64,000 bases of DNA, taken from the NCBI GenBank assembly GCA_903632075.3, contig CAHIKZ030005408.1, forward strand, positions 2,365,501 to 2,429,500. The letters run 5' to 3'. The translations under genes were made by a program, and so were the position numbers. Position 1 is the first letter of the stretch; each line of letters begins with the position of its first letter. The notes below the pieces were generated by a model, which had not been told where the DNA came from, searched no databases, and saw nothing but the letters and a program-made list of their open reading frames with translations. The DNA comes from Acanthosepion pharaonis (Eukaryota; Mollusca; Cephalopoda; Sepiida; Sepiidae). This document shows, in pieces, positions 56,435 through 64,000 of the stretch.

Positions 56435-56821
56435 CTGAAGAAAAAGAAATTGACAAATATGGAATATGAATATGTGTACTTAAAGAAAGAAAACATAAGT
56501 AATTTAACATTATTTTTTCCACATTTATTTAGTGCAATTCCTATTTTAAACAACTGAAACAGAAAGCCTAAAGACACCATGTCAGAATTAGATTTTCAAA
56601 TACAGCATCAAAGACAGAAGCTTTCTCTTTCATAAAATTGGTCATTTTAGTTCATGGATTATGATTCAGTTCCACTTTACTGTTCTTTATTAAACATCTA
56701 TATCTAATATGTTTAATTTCAGAAAAAATACATTTGATAAAAACAAATTAACTGTTTTCTAAATATTCCTTCATGCACAAAGATATAAACATCACTTATT
56801 AAATAATTACTGATACATAAG

Positions 56822-57050
56822 TGTTATGGTAATTTACCCAAGCACGCATGGACTCTCCCGACTATAAATAGGAGCATGTACTGCTTTTTGGAGAGGGAAG
56901 TTTCCAGCAATCAACTCTGAGAGTCGGACCGAACATTCTTGCTGTAACACTCTCGTTTGTATGTTTGTATTACTGTTTCTGTTAATATATTTGTTTAACT
57001 CAATTCCTCTCTTTGTTTCTTTATTTCTGGCTCCAAACAAGGCAACAACA
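56822..57050 (-). mobile_element. Solo LTR with 5-bp target duplication, copy 2
   Basis: A 229-bp segment runs from TGTTATGG to GGCAACAACA, flanked by ATAAG (56817-56821 and 57051-57055). Its promoter-like core is CTATAAATAGGAGC (56873), followed by GAGAGTCGGACCG. The TTATTTCTGGCTCCAAAC end matches the LTR at 13842. The plus-strand reading has the TATA box, so transcription polarity is probably plus; the minus sign follows the gene strand only and is uncertain. No internal retrotransposon sequence remains. Confidence 0.85.
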
Positions 57051-57055
57051 ATAAG

Positions 57056-58178
57056 TATGTCAATAAATTCATATTCAAATGATGAAAAAAGTATTTATTT
57101 TATGTCACAAATATTTATTTTTCAGCATAATCTCCTTTTTGTCACTGCACTTAATTCAGTTGGGCATATTAATCACATATTGATTGCCAACTTTTCCTCC
57201 TGACACAATTTGCAAAATATATGTGTACGAATTGCACTAAATTTTGACAAATAACAAGTCAACCTACAAGAGAGTGTGGTGCATATGTGACCAATGTAAG
57301 AATTTAATGTTGTTTGTTGATTATTAGTATTGGTGATACACTCTCCTAAAGGAAATAAGAATTCATAAACAACATTATTTTCACATAAGGTGGATTTTTC
57401 AGGTGCTGTATTATTGCTAAGAATTAAATAGGAAGTTTTGAATTTTTTTTGTTTTTTAAATAAATAATAAAACTAAAGTATTTATTACGATTGTTATATA
57501 ACAATAGGATCAAATTAAATTCAATAAGCATAGAAACTTGTCAGTTTTCACTTTCAGGCTCATCTGGCTGCAGGTACCAGGATTACTAAGATGATGTATG
57601 GGTGGTTTGAAATAAATGGCAACCAAGAATGGGTTATAAGACTTACCACAAAATGTAGGAGGGTCCATGATTATATATACCATCAATTTAGTCAGCAAAT
57701 ACATGTCAAAATTTTGATAATACCCCTGACATTTCATTTATTAATTTCTGCAGCTCTGGACACATTGTAATTACCAATTTCTCCTCAGTGCAATGCTGAC
57801 AAAATTTATGGTTGTTCCTTTAACTGGCCATCTTTTTCATAATCTTCTACTTAAGTTAGGGTCATATAACCTGTTTTCCCCTAATGTTCTGCACACAGGT
57901 TAACAGGGTGAGGTTGTTTTTATATTTCTCTCCTGTAACGGACATTTCATGGTTTCTATTCATCTGCTTTAACAATTGGTCAGTTTATTTATTCATTTTA
58001 TTGATTTTAATTTGATCATAGGTCGCTCTTTTTTATCTAAGGCACTGAACACTTTATAATAATATTTTTAATATTTCTTAGTGAATATTGGCAAACATAA
58101 TTATAACACAAACTGTGGAACGCAATGACATCTTGCAAATAATAAAAATCAACTTTAAAGCTATGCTTTTTGACAATA
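57056..58178. other. Intron sequence, nothing recognised
   Basis: No supported feature. Confidence 0.4.
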
Positions 58179-58511
58179 CAGCAGAACCTCAGTTCTCAAA
58201 TGTCTCATATGTCGAACAAATCAGTTTTTGAACAGAAAATTTGAGATGAAAATGTCTCGGTTATCAAACAAAATTTTGGTTCTCGAACAACATAGCCGAA
58301 CCGAGTTAACATGAACGGAATAATTTCCGAGTCGACTGCTGTGTTGTATACATTCATGTGTTGTGTCGTGCTTTTCTTTTCCAATTTTATTGTACTGTGA
58401 TTTTTTTTCTCTACATTGATTCCTATTGGAAAAATAATTCCGGTTTATGAACATTACACGTTACAAATGGCCTTCAGGAACAAATTAAATTTGTGAACCA
58501 AGGATCCACTA
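58179..58511. mobile_element. Pogo/Tigger-like MITE, TA flanked
   Basis: The left end CAGCAGAACCTCAGTTCTCA and right end (complement TAGTGGATCCTTGGTTCACA) form inverted termini of about 23 bp. TA lies on both sides (58177-58178 and 58512-58513). The interior repeats GGTTCTCGAACAA-like text. It is 333 bp with no transposase. Confidence 0.75.
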
Positions 58512-58567
58512 TATTCCTCTTCTGAAAAAGTACTTTTATAGAATGTGTCTTAATATATGATATATAA

Positions 58568-58700
58568 GATCTTAATATATGGTCGAATACTTAAGTTTAA
58601 TGCAATAGACAAGATCTTAATATATGGTCAAATACTTAAGTTTAATGCAATGGACAAGATCTAATATATTAGCCAATACTTAAGTTTAATGAAATACAAT
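58568..58700. repeat. 45-bp tandem repeat, about 2.7 units
   Basis: GATCTTAATATATGGTC, AATACTTAAGTTTAATGCAA recurs at 58568, 58613 and (decayed) 58658. It ends about 50 bp from the exon 1 donor, inside the intron. Confidence 0.88.
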
Positions 58701-58751
58701 TAGGTTTAATGAATTAATATCAATTAAATAATATCAATAAAGTTTACTTAC

Positions 58752-58874
58752 TGCCACCCTCTTGCCTCTTTAACCGGAAACTTCTATTGTGGCGAAAACT
58801 AGAATTGTGTCCGGGACCTGAACCTCGTCTAAAATGCTTTAGCAATTTTTGGCGACCTTGGGCAAGTCTTCTCC
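58752..58874 (-). CDS. UNC80: UNC80 exon 1 of window
   Basis: This exon starts after a TTTCATCAG acceptor and ends at GGCA|GTAAGT. It is 123 nt and gives residues 1-40, entering with two bases of a split codon and leaving with one. The peptide is very basic (RRLAQGRQKLLKHFRRGS, then a Ser/Asn/His/Arg stretch ending RLKRQEGG). It has no membrane segment and is probably a cytosolic linker. HFRRGSG and NRSFR look like basophilic kinase sites, which is inference. The previous exon was not found in the 5.1 kb up to the right edge. The gene therefore continues beyond the window, with a first intron here longer than 5 kb. Confidence 0.82.
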
Positions 58875-60429
58875 CTGATGAAATGAAAATGACATATTTT
58901 AAAAGTTCATACTGCAAGTACATAAAATAAAACATATTTTAATAAAAAGGTAAAAAAGAAGCTATACCAACCATTAACATTGACTGAATATGTCACATAC
59001 TTAGAGGCACAAATTCTCATATGTATAGTCATATTAACAAAAATCTCCACAAGCTTAGATGGAAATAATATATAAAATTTAAAAAAAAAAAAATATTAAA
59101 ATTCTGAATTTTTAATATTTGCTAAAATTTAAGTAAAAGATTAATTTTTTTCAAAAATTCTTACTCTTTCAAATTTTGGCATTAGTTCCCTGAAATTATA
59201 AAAGTAGAAAATATATTATAAAAAAAAAAAAAACAACTAATACTAAAATTGCTCAATTGTTAAAATTTTCAAGGAATTTTAATTAATTTAAAAAAAATGA
59301 GGATAAATTTAGAAATTTACAGTTTAGATTCACACTTATGAATTGAAGCACTATTTTGTGACTCGTATCCATATATCTGGTGTATTGTCTTCTCAAAATA
59401 TTTTAATCTAAACAATCTTTAGGTAAATAGCATAAAAATAATTTAGTTTTCACTGTAAAACATAATATAATATTGTTACATATTTAAGACAAGTTGCAAA
59501 AATTTGTTTGAAAAATAACCATCTGTTTAAAGTATAGATAAATAAAAGTAATAAAAATTCAGATATTACTTCAAATAAACTTCTTGATAATATAGTAAAT
59601 TCAGACCCTAAATCGAACACAAAAGAAGCCTACACTTTAAAAAATGAACAAAAAAAAAAAGAAAGTCTGACAGTTTTCAGAAGAAAAAAAAAATCAAACA
59701 ACAGACAATTAGAAGTTTTATCATTTTTCTTCCAATATTAAAAGCACCAAATCCACTTGGGCACGTAATAACAAGATAAGAGACTAATAACAAACCATAT
59801 GCATATATATAGTCCTGTAAATAATATGATGTGGATTGTATTATGAGCTATATGAAAATATAATAAGCGTAAGTAATAACTAATATTTAACATAATACTA
59901 AAGACAAAAAATAGTTTTATTTTGATGCAAATTTTTCTTTGGGAGTTTTCAACATAAATTCAAAATACCTACATTGATAAGTAACCCACTGAAAAGTAAA
60001 CTGAAAAAATGAAAATTAATAAGAAAAACCTTTCCATATTCTTAACACATAAGCATGTATATCCAATTTATTTGAAAAATACAGAATATGATGAATATCC
60101 CTTACTCATTCAAGTCGTGCAGACCCCACTGAATGAGTATGGGACTAAAACTTTAAATGTGCTAGTTGTTCTTAGTGGTTTCCATAGCAAGCAGTTTTTT
60201 TTTGGTTTTTTTTTACAGAATGGAGTTGCTAGCCCCACACAAAACTAGTTTTGCATTCAGAGTTGTATTTTTCCTAAACTCGGTGCCAACCAAGATTGAA
60301 GAATCCAACAAACACAACTGGAATCTGAACTTAACTCATCAACTTCTTGTTTCAAGCCACTAACAATTACATCACCTTGACATTGACTATTAAGAATATT
60401 TTAAAATTTTTTTTATAATTCTATAAGCA
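58875..60429. other. Intron sequence, nothing recognised
   Basis: Very AT-rich with poly-A runs. No preceding UNC80 exon could be found here. Confidence 0.45.
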
Positions 60430-61165
60430 CACAGGCATGGCTAATGCTAATTTTCAGGAGTGTCATTCATTGCACCTTTCCAGGCAAAAAGTTTCTGCTG
60501 ATATGAAGTGGAAATATTATATTGAATCAATTGCTAGGTTTTCTGCTAGGAAAATTGGTTCACTTTATTGTGGTAGACAATTTTTCTCCCTAGAATCTAT
60601 TTTACACATTTATAAGATTATCATTCATCCATGTATTGAATATTGCTGCCACATCTAGCCTGGTGCTTTTGCTATGTATTTAGAGACTCTTGATAAAATC
60701 CAAAGATTTTGCATTATCATTGGTCCCGACCTGACATCTCAGCTTCAGTTACTTTCTCATCACCTAAAGTAGCTACCTTATGCCTTTTCTATAAATATCT
60801 TTATGGTAATTGTTCTTTGATAACTCAACTTTACAAATTATAAAGTGCATTACTAGATTGGCAGTTAGGTCTCATTCTTTTACAATTAAAATTACTAGAT
60901 GTAACTATAAGTTCCATGCTAATAGTTTCTTCTATCACACTTCTTGCTTGTGGAACTTTTTTCTGGCTTTTTGGTTTCCAGTCAAGTTTGATCATCAAAA
61001 ATTTAAATGCAATGTCCATCATTATCTTCTGTCTTCTTAATTCCTGTCCTTTTATTCTCTCTCCTTAATAATGTTTTTTCTTTTTCATGTATTTTTTCAC
61101 TCAGTAACCCTTTGCATCTTAGTGGCTTTATTCCCTACCTTGGGAGTGAAATGATTAAAAAGAAA
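60430..61165 (+). mobile_element. LINE family A, 3' half
   Basis: Frames read VSADMKWKYYIESIARFSAR, SILHIYKIIIHPCIEYCCHI, then a LDKIQRFCIIIGPDLTSQLQ-like stretch. It ends with GTAACCCTTTGCATCTTAG and an A-rich tail. It is collinear with 62480-63175 and decayed. Confidence 0.78.
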
Positions 61166-61239
61166 ATGTACTGTTAACTATGCTCTGCTACCAGAAATGT
61201 TTAACCTGTGCAATTGTCCAGCATAGATTCCAGAGGCTA

Positions 61240-61485
61240 ATGAATATTTCCCACTCTAAACAAATTGTTTCTGTTACAGAAAGGCTGTCTTCATATCGAT
61301 CCAATGACATGTCCACCTTAAAGCGGCAATGATGGTCAGGATAATCTGTAGGCTCACCTTTGAACAAGTAGGCGAGTCACTTCTAACCAATTCCGAGTCT
61401 TTGTGTTGGAACATTTTGTGATCAGTCTTGCCTTGATTATAATTCCCTCTACAACTTTTGACCAAACATGGATACACTATCACTT
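61240..61485 (-). mobile_element. Ty1/copia reverse-transcriptase scrap
   Basis: Minus-strand frame: MFQHKDSELVRSDSPTCSKV, SLQIILTIIAALRWTCHWID, MKTAFL. The DSPT(C)SK...L...IA...W...D(I/M)KTAFL pattern is the start of the copia-type reverse-transcriptase domain, including its first catalytic Asp region. It is a short, frame-broken relic. Confidence 0.75.
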
Positions 61486-61553
61486 TTAAAATCCAGAGCT
61501 GTATTAGATTTCAGATATCATTACATCAGCAGGAATTTCAACATTTTTTCTGC

Positions 61554-62079
61554 ACTATTTACATTGCTTGGACTATCATCCTCATCTTTGTTGCAATATT
61601 TATCACAACATTTTGGTTGTTGTACACTCCAACCTTCTTCAGGTGGTTGTAATGTCAAACTGTGTCCTTTATTTCACTCGCTGGGGTAGACTGTTCTAGT
61701 TTCACGTGCCATATCTAATGTATGTCAGTTATCTCCTGTTAATTCCCCTCTCCAAATTCTCCACCGCCTTAACCAGGTATTGAACTCACAACACTTTGGG
61801 TCTTGTCACTGGATCTAACTAATGCCTTTATCCACTGTGCAATGTGTCCTTGAGGAGATAACTGATAACTAACATCCATTAGACATAGCACATAGAACTA
61901 GAACAGTCTACCCAGTCTACGAGCAAAATAAAGGGTTCAGTTTGACATTCCAACCACCTGAAGAAGGCTGAAGCATACAACGGCCAAAACATTATGATAA
62001 ATATGGCAACAAAGATGAGGATGATAGTACAAGCAATGTAAATAATATACATAATACCTCATCACAGAAATACAGACAG
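61554..62079 (+). mobile_element. LIR-family retroposon, copy 5 (longest)
   Basis: The target duplication is ATTTTTTCTGC at the left (ending 61553) against ATTTTTTTCTGC at 62080-62091. The arms (about 61554-61730 and 61885-62079) are complementary. The spacer, on the minus strand, has GCACAGTGGATAAAGGCATT and GTTGTGAGTTCAATACCTGG, the best tRNA-like core of the family. The left arm on the minus strand has CTGAAGA, GGTT...AACC, the right arm CTGAAGA, GGCT...GGCC. The 3' end ATCACAGAAATACAGACAG is intact. Confidence 0.85.
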
Positions 62080-62099
62080 ATTTTTTTCTGCTAATATAC

Positions 62100-63175
62100 A
62101 GAGTAGCTTCATTTGAATATAGACTTCTATACTAATGCAAGTGACCCGCAGGGATCTATCCTTAGTCCTAGTATGTTTTTAATCTTCATCAATGACTGTC
62201 CTGATAACATCAGCTCTCAACTTGGTATCTATGCTGATGACACAACAATTTACTCCTGCCTCAGTACTAAGTCTGATCAGTTTGATACAGTCAAATTGGT
62301 GGCTGATCTAAAAAATGACGTACAGTCTGTTGTTAACTGGAGCAAAGAATGGTTTGTTAATTTTAATGCCTCTAAAACAAAATTGATCTCTATTAATCAT
62401 CTGAGAGACCCCTTTCTGCTTCCATCAGCATGGTTGATACTAATTTCCAAGAGAATGACTCACTGCATGTTAACATTCTCAGCTGACATGAAGTGGAAAG
62501 ACTATATGGAATCCATTGCTAGGTCAGTTGCTAAGAAAGCTGGTTTACTGTGTCATGTAAGATAATTTTTCTTTCCAGAATTTATTTTACGTATCTACAT
62601 CTACCTTTTGTCCATGCTTAGAATATTGCTGCCACATATGGTCTGGTGCTCCTGCTATATATTTAGAGATTCTTGATAAAATCCAAAGAAGAATCAGCAA
62701 TATTATTGGTTCTGACCTGGCATCAAAGCTTCAGTATCTTTCCAACCACCATAAATTGGCTTCTCAGTGGCTTTTTTATAAATACTTTCATAGTAATTAT
62801 TCTGATGAGCTATTCACTATAGCACCTAGATTTTATGAATTTAATCACAGTACTAGATTGGTGGCAAGGTCTCATCAATTTACAGTTGAATTGGTTAGAT
62901 GTAACCATAAGTTCTATACTAACATTTTCTTTTCTTGCACTTCTCACTTGTGGAACTCCTTTCTAGCTACATACTTTCTGGCCAATTTTGATCTTCAAAA
63001 ATTTAAATGCAATGTCAATCACTATCTACTGTCCTTTTGATTACTCTTCTGTTGTTCATGCGCCTTAATAATGTTTCTGTTTTCTAACTCTTTCATGCCC
63101 AGTAACCCCTTGTGTCTTAGTGGCTTTATTGACTTACTTGGAGTAAATTCGATTAAAAAAAAAGAAAAAAAGAAG
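62100..63175 (+). mobile_element. LINE family A with reverse-transcriptase core
   Basis: It is the best-preserved LINE copy. The open stretch 62113-62565 has DPQGSILSPSMFLIFINDCP, then GIYADDTTIYSCLSTKSDQF with the catalytic YADD. WSKEWFVNFNASKTKLISIN and a DMKWKDYMESIARSVAKKAG stretch follow. Past a frameshift, 62756-63040 reads ASQWLFYKYFHSNYSDELFT, RLVARSHQFTVELVRCNHKF and HLWNSFLATYFLANFDLQKF. It ends with CCCCTTGTGTCTTAGTGGCT and poly-A. The region before motif PQGS is absent. It belongs to the jockey/CR1-like non-LTR elements and is inactive. Confidence 0.85.
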
Positions 63176-63964
63176 ACTTCAAGTTTTGTCTATTTCAAAT
63201 TCCAAATGTAGGCTTACTATCCTCTACTTTCAGGTTTCTGTCGATTTTCTCTTTGTAAAGTGTGTAGGTAACAATTATACCAAGTGGAACCACACACTGA
63301 CCTGGATCAACTTGAATCCAAAACAATGGCACCAATAATTTGTCCTATTATCACCAGGGTTATTGTGACTCACAAGTACAATATTGGCTTCAAATAGTAA
63401 CCACATCAGATGTAATAACTTCTGTATCAGTCAAATAAATTTGAAGAGATAGTGTAAAAAATATGAAAACTTGTTTTCAGCACAATATTTTTGCTTTGTG
63501 TTTTATTGAATGTTCTTTTAGGAGGTTAATTATCAACTGGCTAACTACAAAAAAATTCATGCATTTCAATTTTCTAGAAATACACTTACAGAGGAACATT
63601 AGCTAAACATAAAATCATTTTTATGTGAAGCCCCTACCTACAAAGATATTAAAAACATCATGCAAAGCTAAATGATTTCATCAAACATCTTACTAAATAC
63701 AGAATGAATGTGAAAAGACTCCATAACATAGTCTGATGAGCAGTGTTGCAAAAGAAATTTTCAAGGAAAAAAAGCTGTAGACCATTTTGAAATCAAAACA
63801 ACTTTTGATCAAAAAGTAATAATATCAAAAGGCTTAAAAAATAAAGAAAATAAAATGAAACTCCAAGATGCTCGATATTATTTCAAAGTCTCAACTGAAT
63901 GTGCAAACATTTTATGGCAAACTTAAAACAACATGCCCACAAAAAAACAAAACAAAAAAAACCA
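63176..63964. other. Intron sequence, nothing recognised
   Basis: No supported feature. Confidence 0.4.
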
Positions 63965-64000
63965 GTGTCAAAACAGGATTATTTTCCCCTTAATACTGCT
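63965..64000. mobile_element. Long-arm MITE, left end cut by window edge
   Basis: AGTGTCAAAACAGGATTATT, TTCCCCTTAATACTGCT matches the left terminus of 24453-25072. The rest is outside the window. Confidence 0.6.

Larger units (their letters stand above)
2125..58874 (-). other. UNC80: UNC80 gene locus (partial, 14 internal exons)
   Basis: Fourteen minus-strand exons (58752-58874, 56241-56434, 52635-52847, 47925-48107, 44884-45022, 41570-41678, 41085-41157, 36889-37023, 33801-33987, 20212-20340, 10700-10834, 4979-5079, 2330-2416, 2125-2208) total 1892 nt. They splice with no phase break or stop into 630 complete codons. UNC80 is a very large protein, over 3000 residues in vertebrates. With UNC79 and FAM155 it supports the NALCN sodium-leak channel that sets neuronal resting excitability. 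The assignment rests on recognised conserved blocks: RYQVWPRMEEGA, FTLPSP, LRHFLEKLT, LFNYL, NLSNFICTHQDFC. Start, 5' UTR, C-terminal third and stop lie outside the window. Intron-exon borders were read by eye and not confirmed by transcripts. Confidence 0.9.

Overview
The window is animal genomic DNA: AT-rich, intron-dominated and heavily filled with decayed transposable elements. It most likely comes from a coleoid cephalopod such as an octopus. That assignment is an inference from the protein similarity, the very long repeat-filled introns and the mix of repeat families. There is no prokaryotic gene organisation.

One host gene can be supported. It runs on the minus strand across nearly the whole window, with 5' to the right. 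Fourteen exons between 58874 and 2125 each have AG/GT borders. All 13 junctions keep phase, and the exons join into one uninterrupted reading frame of 630 complete codons. The product is the central part of UNC80, the large auxiliary subunit of the NALCN sodium-leak channel complex. Both ends of the gene lie outside the window. Residue numbers in the exon entries count from the first complete codon of the exon at 58752-58874. Introns range from about 120 bp to about 13.5 kb.

Almost everything else is mobile or tandem DNA in the introns. (1) Non-LTR retrotransposon fragments: two jockey/CR1-like families, here called A and B, RTE-like fragments, and one with a C2H2 finger at the C-terminus. 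(2) DNA transposons: a Tc1-like copy, three decayed mariner-type copies, a TA-flanked MITE, pogo/Tigger-like MITEs, a long-arm MITE family and a possible Helitron. (3) Two related solo LTRs with perfect 5-bp target duplications, and a copia reverse-transcriptase scrap. (4) Two decayed copies of a widespread uncharacterised multicopy ORF family. (5) tRNA-headed SINEs. (6) Several tandem arrays, including eleven exact-length 30-bp units that stay open as a decapeptide repeat.

The most unusual element is a family of 420-530 bp long-inverted-repeat retroposons at 12350, 23307, 39986, 55345 and 61554, called the LIR family here. Each has two long arms around a spacer that in several copies is tRNA-like. 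Four are flanked by 8-13 bp target duplications, and 5' truncation is always at the same end. Each arm carries a motif that can be drawn as a minimal hammerhead ribozyme (CTGAAGA, short stem, GAAAC). The stem bases co-vary between copies. Similar motifs occur in other, unrelated foldback repeats of the window.

Layout: 1-5.1 kb, UNC80 exons 14 to 12 with a partial exon duplication; 5.4-9.7 kb, LINE cluster and minisatellite; 10.7 kb, exon 11; 11-20 kb, MITEs, LIR element, ORF-family copy with solo LTR, mariner; 20.3 kb, exon 10; 21-33 kb, satellite, Tc1 with nested LIR element, microsatellites, foldbacks; 33.9 kb, exon 9; 34-41 kb, LINEs, exon 8 and nested LIR element; 41-48 kb, exons 7 to 4; 48.8-52.6 kb, second ORF-family copy and mariner; 52.7-58.9 kb, exons 3 to 1; 59-64 kb, LINEs, copia scrap and the fifth LIR element.
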